From: Stappia sp. WLB 29
Lineage (GTDB): Bacteria; Pseudomonadota; Alphaproteobacteria; Rhizobiales; Stappiaceae
Direction: 5' to 3'
Length of the DNA stretch: 64,000 bases
NCBI RefSeq assembly: GCF_023507705.1
Contig: NZ_JALBGD010000010.1
Span: forward strand, 1 to 64,000
A model generated the notes under the pieces. The model was given only the letters and a program-made list of their open reading frames with translations. It did not search any database and had not been told where the DNA came from. The translations under genes were made by a program, and so were the position numbers. Below are positions 51,660-59,903 of the stretch, piece after piece (the first letter of the stretch is position 1; every line of letters starts with the position of its first letter).

Positions 51660-52406
51660 TCAATCTCCCGCCGCATGCGCTGCGTGGAGCGGCCGGCCGG
51701 CCGCGTCCCAGTCTTGCCAGCCGGGAAAGGAGAGCGCGGGGAGGGCGTCGGCGCTCGCGACATGCGCGCCCCAGTCTGCGAGAACGGAGCGCAGCCGCTG
51801 TTTCTGGGTTTTGCCGTCCTCGTAGGAATAGCCATGCCCCTGCACCCCGCAGGCGGTGAAGGGCGGCAGGACCGTGAAGCCGAGATAGTGCAGGGAGTAG
51901 TGCAGCGGCCAGAGCATCGTTGCGAAGTCGCCGCCGCGGGCGCCCGGCCCGAAGGCGCTGTCCGGCGCGCCGGTGGTGACGGAGAGCATCGCTCGGCGCC
52001 CGCGAAAATAGCCGGCGTCGTAGCGCATGCGGCTGGTGTAGAGGCCGCCGCTCAGGAACACGCGGTCGAACCAGCCCTTCAGGATCGCCGGCGGGCCATG
52101 CCACCACAGCGGAAACTGGAGCACGAGGAGGTCGGCGCGTTCCAGCTCGGCAATCTCGGCGAGGACATCCGCGGGAACGCTGCCGCTCTGCCAGGCGTGG
52201 CGCTGCTCGGCGAGCGGCGAGAAGGCGTCCGGATCGAGCCTTTCGCGGTAATGCGCGCCCTTTTCGACCGGATCGAAGCCGGAGGCATAAAGGTCCTGGA
52301 GGCTGACCGTGTGGCCGCCGCGGGCCAGTGCCTTTGAGGCCGCAGACGACATGGCGGCGTTGAAGGAGCCCGGATCGGGATGGGCCCGGATGATGCGAAC
52401 GTGCAT
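51660..52406 (-). CDS. NAD(P)H dehydrogenase (quinone), MdaB/NQO-type flavodoxin fold
   Basis: Flavoprotein of 248 residues. IIRAHPDPGSFNAAMS is the FMN/FAD-binding opening; LLVLQFPLWWHGPPAILKGWFDRVF is the NQO family signature, with parts shown here. A later motif is SVTTGAPDSAFGPGARGGD. It reduces quinones by two electrons, protecting against redox-active compounds. It is divergent from a LysR gene with an inverted repeat in the 48-bp gap, so it is probably that regulator's target. Confidence 0.9.
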   Translation of the reverse strand: MHVRIIRAHPDPGSFNAAMSSAASKALARGGHTVSLQDLYASGFDPVEKGAHYRERLDPDAFSPLAEQRHAWQSGSVPADVLAEIAELERADLLVLQFPLWWHGPPAILKGWFDRVFLSGGLYTSRMRYDAGYFRGRRAMLSVTTGAPDSAFGPGARGGDFATMLWPLHYSLHYLGFTVLPPFTACGVQGHGYSYEDGKTQKQRLRSVLADWGAHVASADALPALSFPGWQDWDAAGRPLHAAHAAGD

Positions 52407-52417
52407 GCGGGATTCCT

Positions 52418-52440
52418 CTGAAGATGGACGTTCGCTTCAG
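52418..52440. promoter_or_regulatory. Candidate LysR operator between quinone reductase and LysR genes
   Basis: CTGAAG (52418-52423) and CTTCAG (52435-52440) form a perfect 6-bp inverted repeat with an 11-bp spacer in the 48-bp divergent gap. This spacing is typical of LysR sites. Confidence 0.55.
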
Positions 52441-52454
52441 CTTATCTTGCGGAA

Positions 52455-53354
52455 ATGATAGGGTTACGGTCGATATCGCAGACGGAGTTTGCAGTTTTGC
52501 AAGATCGGCTCGACTGGAGCGACTATCGGATCGTGCTGGAGATCGCCCGCGCCGGGTCGCTGACGCTGGCCGGCCGGCAGTCCGGGCGCAGCCACGCGAC
52601 GCTGTTCCGCCGGCTCAACGCGATAGAGGAGCGGCTGGGAACGCGGCTGTTCGATCGGCACCGCAGCGGATACGCGCTGACCAAGGCCGGCGAGGCGGTC
52701 GTTGCCGCAGCCAGGGCCTTCGAGGAACTGGCCGTCTCGACCGAACGCGAGCTTGCAGACCTCGACCGCCGGGCCGAGGGACTGGTCACCCTCACCACGA
52801 CGGATGCGCTGTTTTCCGGGCTGATCGCGGATGCGCTGACCCGGTTTCGCCAGGAGACCCCGGCCATCGCGCTGGAGATCAGGCTGTCGAACGACCTGCA
52901 CGATCTGGCAAGACGCGAGGCGGATATCGCCGTGCGCCCGACCACCGCACCGGAGCCGCACCTGTTCGGGCGCAGTCTCGGCACGATCCGGCAGGCGGTG
53001 TATGCGCCCGCGCATATCGCGGACGATGCCGGGCTGCCGTGGATCGGCCCGGCCGCCTCGATGAACTACGTGCAGTACGAGCGCTGGCTGCGCCGGCAGG
53101 GTGCCGGGGAGGCGGCAATGGAGGTCGAGGGAACGCTCGGCATCCATGCGGCGGTCCGTGCCGGTGCGGGCCGGGCGGTGCTGCCCTGCTATCTCGGCGA
53201 GGCCGACGAGGGCCTGCGCCGCTGCGGGCCGGCGGTCGAGGAACTGGGCATTCCGCTCTGGATCCTGATCCACCCGGACCTGAAGGACGTGGCGCGGGTG
53301 CGCAGGGTCCTGGAGTTCCTCGGTGAGGACGGGCAGTTCAGGCAAAGGCTCTGA
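52455..53354 (+). CDS. LysR-family transcriptional regulator
   Basis: Regulator of 299 residues. The helix-turn-helix (DYRIVLEIARAGSLTLAGRQ, SHATLFRRLNAIEERLGTRL) is followed by a short effector domain (LVTLTTTDALFSGLIADALT). It belongs to the group with a W-(S/D)-D-Y-R opening that often controls a divergent quinone reductase. The first 16 residues before DRLDWSDY could be dispensable if a TTG start is used. A perfect 8-bp inverted repeat lies about 50 bp after its stop. Confidence 0.88.
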   Translation: MIGLRSISQTEFAVLQDRLDWSDYRIVLEIARAGSLTLAGRQSGRSHATLFRRLNAIEERLGTRLFDRHRSGYALTKAGEAVVAAARAFEELAVSTERELADLDRRAEGLVTLTTTDALFSGLIADALTRFRQETPAIALEIRLSNDLHDLARREADIAVRPTTAPEPHLFGRSLGTIRQAVYAPAHIADDAGLPWIGPAASMNYVQYERWLRRQGAGEAAMEVEGTLGIHAAVRAGAGRAVLPCYLGEADEGLRRCGPAVEELGIPLWILIHPDLKDVARVRRVLEFLGEDGQFRQRL

Positions 53355-53669
53355 GCCTGCCGCGCCGACTGCCGCGGCCCCCCGTTGCCATACCGTCAGG
53401 GCCTGATCACCTGCGGTGATCAAGACGATGAAAATTCCCTCACTTCAACGCATCCCGGATAGGTGCGATCCCGGTCCCGTCTGATACAAGGGGCGCGACG
53501 CGCTGCCGCCCTGGCCGCCAGTCGCCCGGCGCACGCACCCCAGCCCGACGCTCGGGCGAGGTCACCCGGCTGAGTGCATGAGAAAATATGCTTGCGCATA
53601 CATATATATTGACAGCGGAGCCGAGAACAGGATATTGCATGCACATGCAAGTAAATAGAGAGGTGTGAA
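53355..53669. promoter_or_regulatory. 315-bp region: 3' inverted repeat, promoter and MarR-type operators
   Basis: No gene is visible. TGATCACC-TGC-GGTGATCA (53404-53422) is a perfect inverted repeat after the LysR gene. Further right the sequence becomes AT-rich. TATGC-TTGC-GCATA (53587-53600) is a palindrome. TTGACA (53609-53614) and GATATT (53631-53636), 16 bp apart, form a promoter. TTGCATG-CA-CATGCAA (53635-53650), a perfect 7-2-7 palindrome, overlaps its -10 region. A related site precedes the marR gene at 55605. The layout fits repression of the following operon by the MarR protein. Confidence 0.65.
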
Positions 53670-54305
53670 GTGAACACCGTAACCGTCTATTCCGACTATG
53701 TTTGTCCCTTCTGCCTCTTGGCGGAACGGGTGCTGTCGAAGGCCATCGGCGACAGGGACATCCGCATTTCCTGGCGTGCCTTCGAGCTGCGGCCCGAGCC
53801 GGTGCCGACCCTGCGGCCCGAAGACCCCTACCTGCCGGCGATCTGGAAGGCCGCGGTCTATCCGCAGGCCGAAAGGCTCGGGGTGCCGATCCGGCTTCCC
53901 TCGATCTCGCCGCAGCCGCGGACGGGCAAGGCGTTCGAGCTGCTGGCGCTGGCGCAGGACCGCGGGCTGGACCACGCCTTTTCGATGCGGGTGCTCAGGG
54001 CCTTCTTCCAGGAAGGCCGCGACATCGGCGATCCCGACGTGCTGGTCGAACTGGCCGGGCAGGCGGGGCTGGATCCCGCCGAGGCGAGGCAGGCGCTCGA
54101 GAGCGGTGCCTATGCGCAGCGCCACCGCGAGGCGCTGCGCCATGCCCGCGAGGACATGGAGATCACCTGCGTCCCCACCATCGTCGTCGGCGACCGGGTG
54201 TTCCGGGGAACGCCGTCCATGGACGAGCTGGTTCAGGCACTCGACGACCTCGAACGCGGTGCCGGCACCCCGGACCGCTCCAGCCAGGCGGAACTGCCGC
54301 TCTGA
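53670..54305 (+). CDS. DsbA-family (FrnE-like) thioredoxin-fold oxidoreductase
   Basis: Cytoplasmic thioredoxin-fold protein of 211 residues. The active site is YSDYVCPFCLLAERVL, with a CPFC redox pair; the late segment ITCVPTIVVGDRVFRGTPSM carries the cis-Pro loop. It starts with GTG, with GAGAGG 6 nt upstream. The FrnE/2-hydroxychromene isomerase branch lacks a signal peptide. It is first in an operon with two SMR genes, a deaminase and marR, and its promoter carries the palindrome shared with marR. Possible role: thiol handling or modification of the compound exported by the SMR pair. Confidence 0.88.
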   Translation: MNTVTVYSDYVCPFCLLAERVLSKAIGDRDIRISWRAFELRPEPVPTLRPEDPYLPAIWKAAVYPQAERLGVPIRLPSISPQPRTGKAFELLALAQDRGLDHAFSMRVLRAFFQEGRDIGDPDVLVELAGQAGLDPAEARQALESGAYAQRHREALRHAREDMEITCVPTIVVGDRVFRGTPSMDELVQALDDLERGAGTPDRSSQAELPL

Positions 54306-54366
54306 CCGGCCTCTGCCCTCCCGAACCCACCAGACTTCTCTCGTTACTCACCAAAGGAGATATGAA

Positions 54367-54687
54367 ATGAGCTGGCTTTATCTTGGAATCGCCGTCCTCT
54401 TCGAGATCGCGGTCGCAATCAGCGCCGGCAACGCGAAGGGCTTCACCCGCCTGTGGTGGACCATCGCGACGCTGGTCAGCGGCGCCATCGCCACCTTCTT
54501 CCTCAGCCTTGCGCTGCTGACCTTCGACGTGGGCGTCGGATACGCCATCTGGACGTCGGTTTCCGGGGTCGGGATCGTCATCCTCGGCGCGATGTTCTTC
54601 GGCCAGACGCTGAACGCGATGAAGGCGCTGGGCATGATCCTCGTCATCGGCGGCGTCGTCGGCCTGCGCCTCAGCGGCGCTGCGTGA
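54367..54687 (+). CDS. SMR-family efflux subunit 1
   Basis: Four-helix membrane protein of 106 residues. Glu13 in LGIAVLFEIAVAIS is the membrane-embedded Glu essential in small multidrug resistance proteins. Family segments are AIWTSVSGVGIVILGAMFFG and a final helix GMILVIGGVVGLRL. AAAGGAG lies upstream. It is followed by a second SMR gene, so the transporter is probably a heterodimer, as in YkkCD-type pairs. Substrates of the family are quaternary ammonium compounds or guanidinium. Confidence 0.92.
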   Translation: MSWLYLGIAVLFEIAVAISAGNAKGFTRLWWTIATLVSGAIATFFLSLALLTFDVGVGYAIWTSVSGVGIVILGAMFFGQTLNAMKALGMILVIGGVVGLRLSGAA

Positions 54688-54739
54688 GGCGCGGCAGACC
54701 TTCCCGAACATGTCCTCCCGATCAAAGGAACCCAACATC

Positions 54740-55114
54740 ATGGATACCACCAAGAACACCCAGAGCGTCGGCGCGGCCTGGGGCATGCTGCTGCTGGCGA
54801 GCATCTTCGAGATCGGCTACGCGCTCAGCGTCGGCGGCAGCCAGGCCTTCACCGTCCTGAGCTGGTCGGTGGCGGCCGTCGTCTTCTTCCTGCTGACGCT
54901 GTACTTCCTCAGCGCCGCCCTGCGGACCATCGACGTCGGCATCGGCTATGCGGTCTGGGCCGGCATCGGCTCGGTCGGCGCGGCGGGCTTCGGCAGCGCC
55001 TTGCTCGACCAGCCGTTGACGCTGGTCCAGACCTTCTGGCTGGCGGTGATCATCGTCGGCGTCGTCTGGCTGAAGCTCGCCGACAGCGTCAAGCTGCAGG
55101 GCGAGGCGGCATGA
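54740..55114 (+). CDS. SMR-family efflux subunit 2
   Basis: Second four-helix SMR protein, 124 residues with a 12-residue N-terminal extension and a charged C-terminal tail (KLADSVKLQGEAA). The key Glu is in LLLASIFEIGYALSVG. GIGYAVWAGIGSVGAAGFGS is the conserved loop-helix 3 region. The stop overlaps the deaminase start by ATGA. Pairing with the preceding gene suggests opposite topology partners. Confidence 0.9.
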   Translation: MDTTKNTQSVGAAWGMLLLASIFEIGYALSVGGSQAFTVLSWSVAAVVFFLLTLYFLSAALRTIDVGIGYAVWAGIGSVGAAGFGSALLDQPLTLVQTFWLAVIIVGVVWLKLADSVKLQGEAA

Positions 55115-55596
55115 CCCCCGCACGCCTCACCGAGCTCATGGAGGAGGCCGTCGCCTTCTCCGTGCAGCATGTCCACGACGGCGGCATTCCCTTCACGGCC
55201 CTTGTCGTCGACCGGGACGGCGTGGTTCTCGGACGCGGTGTCAACCGCGTCCGGGAGCATCACGATCCGACGGCCCATGCCGAGGTGGAGGCGATCCGCG
55301 ACGCCTGCCGGCGGCATGGCACGACGCGGCTTCGCGGGGCGACGCTGCTCGCCTCGGGAGAACCCTGCGCGCTGTGCTACATGAGCGCGCTCTATTCCGG
55401 CATCGCGCAGGTGCTCTTCGCAGCCGACCGCGAGGAGGCGGCAGCGCACGGGTTCGACTATCGCGGGACTTACCGCCTGTTCGCCCAGGACCCGACGACC
55501 TGGCGCATGCCGGCGGCAGGAAAGCTCACTGTTGCCGACAGCCTGCTGCCCTTCGCAAGCTTCGGCGCGAAGCCGGACGGGCCGCTGGAGGCTTGA
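55111..55596 (+). CDS. Nucleoside/guanine deaminase-like protein (CDA fold)
   Basis: Zinc deaminase of 161 residues. TAHAEVEAIRDA holds the ligand His and catalytic Glu, and GEPCALCYMSALYSGI holds the two Cys ligands. The closest style is guanine deaminase/tRNA-like CMP_dCMP deaminases. Its presence in an efflux operon is unusual; it may detoxify a nucleobase-like or guanidino compound that the SMR pair also exports (inference). Confidence 0.88.
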   Translation: MTPARLTELMEEAVAFSVQHVHDGGIPFTALVVDRDGVVLGRGVNRVREHHDPTAHAEVEAIRDACRRHGTTRLRGATLLASGEPCALCYMSALYSGIAQVLFAADREEAAAHGFDYRGTYRLFAQDPTTWRMPAAGKLTVADSLLPFASFGAKPDGPLEA

Positions 55597-55604
55597 AAGC
55601 CTTG

Positions 55605-55620
55605 TTGCATGAGCATACAT
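55605..55620 (+). promoter_or_regulatory. MarR-type operator upstream of marR
   Basis: TTGCATGAGCATACAT resembles the perfect palindrome TTGCATGCACATGCAA at 53635, sharing its left arm and spacing. It lies 37 bp before the marR start, consistent with autoregulation in addition to control of the operon promoter. Confidence 0.5.
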
Positions 55621-55656
55621 TTTTGTTCGACATCAATCGTTCGGGAAAGAGTGCTC

Positions 55657-56079
55657 ATGTCCGCAAGAGGCGATCTCTGGCTCCGGCTGGTCCAGTCGGT
55701 CGCGACCGTCGAGGCCGAGCTGGGCAGGATCCTGCAAGACCGGTACGGCCTCGGCCTGTCGGACTACCGCGCGCTGGAGGCCCTCGAAAAGGCGCCGAAA
55801 AGCGAGCTGCGCATGCAGGAGCTGGCGGCCCATCTGCAGCTGAACCAGAGCTCGGTCTCGCGGATGGTGGAGCGCCTGGAACGGGGAGGGTTCACCGTCC
55901 GCGACCTGTGCCCGGACGACAAGCGGGGCGTTTACACCGTGCTCACCGACAAGGGCCGCGCGCATCTGGCGGCGGCCCGACCCGACTACGAAGAGGCGCT
56001 GGAGACCGCCATGGCCAGGCATGGCGGGGGCGATGCTCTCGCCGCCTTCGCCGGCGCGGGGCAGGCGGCCCCGGCCTGA
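55657..56079 (+). CDS. MarR-family transcriptional regulator
   Basis: Winged-helix repressor of 140 residues. LSDYRALEALEKAPKSELRM, then LAAHLQLNQSSVSRMVERLE (recognition helix) and DKRGVYTVLTDKG (wing), match MarR. The start MSARGDLW is chosen; an upstream ATG at 55609 would put the operator inside the gene. It is at the end of the operon it probably represses through the TTGCATG palindromes. The C-terminus is Ala/Gly rich. Confidence 0.9.
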   Translation: MSARGDLWLRLVQSVATVEAELGRILQDRYGLGLSDYRALEALEKAPKSELRMQELAAHLQLNQSSVSRMVERLERGGFTVRDLCPDDKRGVYTVLTDKGRAHLAAARPDYEEALETAMARHGGGDALAAFAGAGQAAPA

Positions 56080-56109
56080 CGCAGGCCGTGCCGCCGTCTC
56101 TCCCACACC

Positions 56110-57024
56110 TCAGGCGCGGCCGCTGTCCATTTCGATGAGAAGGTCGGCAAGGCGTCGTGCCGCCGGCCCCATGGCCTCGTCCAGTCGATGGGCGACATAG
56201 GCCTCCGACGCGATTTCGCCGCCGCGTCCCAGCGCGCCGATATTGAGCCGTGCGAGCCGGCCCTGCTCGATGTCCCGCTCCACCAGCCAGAAGGGCAGGC
56301 GCCCCCATCCCGCGCCGCCGAGGATCAGGCTGTGCTTGGCGTCCTGGGTGTTGACCCGGCAGGTCTGCGGCGACAGCACGCCGAAGTCGCGCCCTTCCGA
56401 GATCGCGGAGGGGTCGGACAGCACGATCTGGAGATGGTCGGCAAGGTCCAGCACCTCCAGGGACCGGCCCGGCTCGCCTTGCGCGAGCGGATGCATTGCC
56501 GCGGCCACGGCGACCTGGCTGATCGACGTCAGCGCATCGAAGCGGATGCGGGGATCGCGAAAATCCTCGCCCACCATGACGGAGAGGGCGCAGCGCTTCT
56601 GCTTCAGCGCGTCGAGCGGGCCGCCGAGCGGTTCGACCCGCACCCGCACGGACACCGACGGAAAGTCCTGGCGCATCCGCGAGATCGCCCGGCCGACCTG
56701 CTGCAGCGGGTACAGCGTGTCGACCGCGACCGCGAGCTCGGTCTCCACCCCGTCCGCATAGCCGCGCGCCTTCGCCCGCAAGGCGTCGACGCGCACGATG
56801 ATGTCGCGCGCATTGCCGAGCAGCGCCCGACCCTGGGCCGTCAGGATGGGGCGGTGCCCCGAGCGGTCGAACAGCTCGACGCCGAGCTGAGCCTCCAGAT
56901 TGGCGATGGCAACACTCACCCCCGACTGCACGCGCGAGAGCTTCCTGGCGGCGGCCCGGAAGCTGCCGCTCTCGGCGATCGTCACGAAGGTGCGCATCTG
57001 GTCGAGGGTCAGGGCATCCAGCAT
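56110..57024 (-). CDS. LysR-family transcriptional regulator
   Basis: Regulator of 304 residues. LTLDQMRTFVTIAESGSFRAA and SRVQSGVSVAIANLEAQLGV form the DNA-binding domain; the effector domain follows (VDTLYPLQQVGRAISRMRQD). It diverges from the wrbA-MFS-VOC operon, with a T-N11-A palindrome between, so that operon is its likely target. It converges on marR with 30 bp between stops. Confidence 0.9.
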   Translation of the reverse strand: MLDALTLDQMRTFVTIAESGSFRAAARKLSRVQSGVSVAIANLEAQLGVELFDRSGHRPILTAQGRALLGNARDIIVRVDALRAKARGYADGVETELAVAVDTLYPLQQVGRAISRMRQDFPSVSVRVRVEPLGGPLDALKQKRCALSVMVGEDFRDPRIRFDALTSISQVAVAAAMHPLAQGEPGRSLEVLDLADHLQIVLSDPSAISEGRDFGVLSPQTCRVNTQDAKHSLILGGAGWGRLPFWLVERDIEQGRLARLNIGALGRGGEIASEAYVAHRLDEAMGPAARRLADLLIEMDSGRA

Positions 57025-57045
57025 GATCGATCCAGATGAACAGGT

Positions 57046-57062
57046 TGATAGATTTTATATCA
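57046..57062. promoter_or_regulatory. Candidate LysR operator upstream of wrbA
   Basis: TGATAGATTTTATATCA is a perfect 5-7-5 inverted repeat in the 103-bp divergent gap between the LysR gene and wrbA. It is the only AT-rich palindrome there and has the T-N11-A form. Confidence 0.6.
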
Positions 57063-57127
57063 CTTAAACCGTTCGAACTTTGCAGGCAACCTCGGCCTCA
57101 TTCGCAATCAGACGTGAGGTTGAAACG

Positions 57128-57754
57128 ATGGCCAGGGTTCTCGTGCTCTATTACTCCTCCTACGGTCATATCGAGACGATGGCCGAAGCGGTGGCGGACG
57201 GCGTCCGCCAGGCCGGCGCGTCCGTCGACATCCGCCGGGTGCCCGAGCTGGTGCCCGAGGCGGTCGCCGAAAAGTCCGGCTACAAGGTCGACCAGGGGGC
57301 GCCGGTCGCCACCGTCGCCGAGCTCGCCGACTATGACGCGATCATCGTCGGGACGCCGACGCGGTTCGGAAACATGGCCTCGCAGATGAAGAACTTCCTC
57401 GACCAGACCGGCGGTCTCTGGTTCGAGGACAAGCTGGTCGGCAAGGTCGGCAGCGTCTTCACCTCGACCGGAAGCCAGCACGGCGGGCAGGAGACGACCA
57501 TCCAGTCGACCCAGACCGTCCTGTTCCACCTGGGCATGATCATCGTCGGCCTGCCCTACAGCTTCAAAGGGCAGATGCGGATGGACGAGATCACCGGCTG
57601 CTCGCCCTATGGCGCCTCGACGCTGGCGGACGACGGCAACGGCGGGAATCGCGACCCGAGCGAAAACGAGCTCGACGGCGCGCGCTTCCAGGGGCGGCAT
57701 GTCGCCGAGATCGCACTGGCGCTTGCCGCCGGCCGGCAGGGCAGGGCGGCATGA
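57128..57754 (+). CDS. wrbA: NAD(P)H:quinone oxidoreductase, WrbA type
   Basis: Flavodoxin-like FMN protein of 208 residues, the normal length. [20 protein letters not shown] binds the FMN phosphate; [20 protein letters not shown] and [17 protein letters not shown] are WrbA signatures. Acts in the cytoplasm in two-electron quinone reduction. First gene of a coupled operon with the MFS transporter (ATGA overlap) and a VOC protein, probably under the divergent LysR. Confidence 0.94.
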   Translation: MARVLVLYYSSYGHIETMAEAVADGVRQAGASVDIRRVPELVPEAVAEKSGYKVDQGAPVATVAELADYDAIIVGTPTRFGNMASQMKNFLDQTGGLWFEDKLVGKVGSVFTSTGSQHGGQETTIQSTQTVLFHLGMIIVGLPYSFKGQMRMDEITGCSPYGASTLADDGNGGNRDPSENELDGARFQGRHVAEIALALAAGRQGRAA

Positions 57755-58974
57755 CGACCGCCGCTGCAAGGTCGGAGCCGTCCTCCACCAGATGGGCGGC
57801 CGTCGGCCTGATCGTCGGGGCCGGGATCGTCGCGGCGCTGCAGGTGGGCAAGGCGCCCATCGCAGCACCCTTGCTGGAAGGCGATCTCGGCATAAGCCTT
57901 GCGGCGCTGGGCTGGCTGACCGGCGTCTTCGCCCTGATCGGGCTGGTCGGGGGCATCCCGACCGGGGCACTGGTCGGGAGTCTGGGCGCGCGCCGCGTGC
58001 TGGTCGCAGGGCTGCTGGTCGTGGCGGCGGGCGCGGCAGGCGGGGCACTGTCCTCGGGACTTGCGATGCTGATGGTCTCGCGGATTGTCGAAGGCGCGGG
58101 GTTCCTGCTGATCATCGTCGCCGCGCCGTCGCTTCTCGGGCGCGTCTCCCGGCCGGGCGACCGGGACCTTGCCTTCGCACTGTGGAGCTGCTTCATGCCG
58201 CTCGGCATGGCAGCGGCCATGCTGGCCGGGCCGATGTTCGACGATTGGCGGGCGATGTGGTGGGCGAGCGCCGGGCTTGCCCTGGCGCTCTGCCTGCTGG
58301 TGCCGTTCGTGGTGCCGGCGTCGCATGAGCGCCACGCCTGGTCGTGGCAGCGCCTGCGGGGCGAGACGGCGGCGGTCTTCAGCGATGCCGGCGCCGCCGG
58401 GCTTGCCGTCTCCTTCGCGCTCTACAGCCTGATGTTCTTCGCGCTGTTCAGCTTCCTGCCCGTGCTGCTGATGGAGCAGATGGGCGTCTCCCACCGCACC
58501 GCCGGGCTGCTCAGCGCGCTGGCCTCGGCCGTCAACGTGATCGGCAACCTTGCGGCCGGCGTGATGCTGTCGCGGGGCGTCGGCCGGCCGGCGCTGCTGA
58601 TCGGGGCCTGCCTGGTCATGGGCGCGGCGAGCCTCGGCATCTTCCTGCCCCTGCTGCCGGCAACCGCGACGTTTCTCTTGTGCGTGCTGTTCTCGGCCGT
58701 CGGCGGCCTGATCCCGGCAACAATCCTGTCGTCCGCTCCGATCGTCGCCTCCTCGGCCGCCCTGGTGCCCGTGGTGATCGGCCTGATCGTCCAGGGCAAC
58801 AACCTGGGGCAGATCCTCGGCCCCGTTGCCGTCGGCAGCGCCATCGACCGGTTCGGCTGGAGTTCGGCCGCCGTCATCGTCGCCGCTGCGGCCCTGATGG
58901 GGGTGGCCGTGGCGGTCGCCTTCGCGCACCGCCTCGCAACGCCGAATTCCGAAAGAAAGGGAGGCTCCCGATGA
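57751..58974 (+). CDS. MFS transporter (12-helix, CynX/sugar-efflux-like)
   Basis: Major facilitator of 407 residues with about 12 hydrophobic segments. The loop 2-3 motif is seen as [17 protein letters not shown] second conserved stretch, [20 protein letters not shown], follows. The start overlaps the wrbA stop and its stop overlaps the VOC start, both by ATGA. Combined with a quinone reductase and a VOC enzyme, an efflux role for an electrophilic or aromatic compound is plausible but unproven. Confidence 0.88.
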   Translation: MTTAAARSEPSSTRWAAVGLIVGAGIVAALQVGKAPIAAPLLEGDLGISLAALGWLTGVFALIGLVGGIPTGALVGSLGARRVLVAGLLVVAAGAAGGALSSGLAMLMVSRIVEGAGFLLIIVAAPSLLGRVSRPGDRDLAFALWSCFMPLGMAAAMLAGPMFDDWRAMWWASAGLALALCLLVPFVVPASHERHAWSWQRLRGETAAVFSDAGAAGLAVSFALYSLMFFALFSFLPVLLMEQMGVSHRTAGLLSALASAVNVIGNLAAGVMLSRGVGRPALLIGACLVMGAASLGIFLPLLPATATFLLCVLFSAVGGLIPATILSSAPIVASSAALVPVVIGLIVQGNNLGQILGPVAVGSAIDRFGWSSAAVIVAAAALMGVAVAVAFAHRLATPNSERKGGSR

Positions 58975-59372
58975 GCATCGACTTCAATCACACGATCCTG
59001 CCGGCGCGGGACGCACGGGCCTCGGCCCAGTTCCTGGCAAGAATCCTGTCGCTGCCGGAGCCGAGGGAATGGGGCCCGTTCTGGGTGGTCACCACCGACA
59101 ATGGCGTCAACCTCGACTACATGGAAGTCGGCGGGGAACAGGCGGGAGACGTCGCCTCGCGGCACTACGCCTTCCTGGTGGACGAGGCGAGCTTCGACGC
59201 GATCCTGGCGCGCGTCCAACAGGCCGGCCTGGCGTATTGGGCGGATCCGGGCAGGACGACGCTGGGGCTGAACCGCCACGACGGCGGGCGCGGGCTCTAT
59301 TTCGACGATCTCAACGGGCATCTGCTCGAGGTGATCACGCGCCCCTATGGCAGCGGCGGCTGGCAGCCGTGA
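58971..59372 (+). CDS. VOC-family (glyoxalase/dioxygenase fold) protein
   Basis: Single-domain protein of 133 residues. The beta-alpha-beta pattern starts at FNHTILPARDARASAQFLAR and ends with GRGLYFDDLNGHLLEVITRP, where His and Glu are the typical metal ligands. AAAGGGAGG lies 7 nt before the ATG. Family activities include glyoxalase, fosfomycin resistance and dioxygenase; substrate unknown. It ends the wrbA operon. Confidence 0.88.
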   Translation: MSIDFNHTILPARDARASAQFLARILSLPEPREWGPFWVVTTDNGVNLDYMEVGGEQAGDVASRHYAFLVDEASFDAILARVQQAGLAYWADPGRTTLGLNRHDGGRGLYFDDLNGHLLEVITRPYGSGGWQP

Positions 59373-59414
59373 GACACCCTGCGCCGACTGCGGCCGGAAG
59401 AGTTTCTCCGGGGA

Positions 59415-59441
59415 CGTCACAAACGGACGGGCTCAATCGTC
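59415..59441 (+). promoter_or_regulatory. ECF41-type sigma factor promoter
   Basis: CGTCACA (59415-59421) is followed after exactly 16 bp by CGTC (59438-59441). The known ECF41 target consensus is TGTCACA-N16-CGTC, so only the first base differs. It lies about 33 bp before the carboxymuconolactone decarboxylase-family start, in front of the ECF41 sigma gene's own operon. Confidence 0.75.
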
Positions 59442-59473
59442 AAGCGGGTATACCCAAGCCAATGGAGCTTACG

Positions 59474-59902
59474 ATGACGACCAAGCCGGTAAATCACTAC
59501 ACGAACGTCCCCGACGTCTTCGGCGCGCTGGAAAAGGTGCATGGCGCGATCGACGGGCACGGCCTCGACCGGATGCTGCATCATCTCGTGCAGCTGCGGG
59601 CCTCGCAGATCAATGCCTGCGCCTATTGCGTCAAGATGCACACGAGGGAAGCACGCGACGACGGCGAGACCAACGAGCGGCTGGACCGTCTGATCGTGTG
59701 GGAGCATGTCGGCGACTTCACCGCCAGGGAGCGCGCCGCGCTGGCCTGGACCGAGGCGCTGACCCAGCTCGACCGCAAGACCGACTACGGCGTGCTGCGC
59801 GCCCAGCTGCGCGAGCACTTCAGCGACACGGAGATCAGCGCCCTGACCGCGACGGTCGCGATGATCAACCTGTGGAACCGCATCCAGGTTTCGACGCACT
59901 GA
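59474..59902 (+). CDS. Carboxymuconolactone decarboxylase / AhpD-family protein
   Basis: Protein of 142 residues with the AhpD-like redox motif CAYCVKMHTREARDDGE (CxxC and nearby His). The start MTTKPVNHYTN is preferred because GGAG lies 6 nt upstream; an ATG 12 bp earlier has no ribosome site and would leave a very short leader after the ECF promoter. CMD-family genes are standard targets next to ECF41 sigma genes. It probably acts in thiol-dependent peroxide or electrophile defence. Confidence 0.92.
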   Translation: MTTKPVNHYTNVPDVFGALEKVHGAIDGHGLDRMLHHLVQLRASQINACAYCVKMHTREARDDGETNERLDRLIVWEHVGDFTARERAALAWTEALTQLDRKTDYGVLRAQLREHFSDTEISALTATVAMINLWNRIQVSTH

Positions 59903-59903
59903 C

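Noticed and set aside
53420-53677. Leftward small open frames across the promoter of the DsbA-SMR operon
   Set aside because: No ribosome site or domain, and they cover a promoter and two palindromes.
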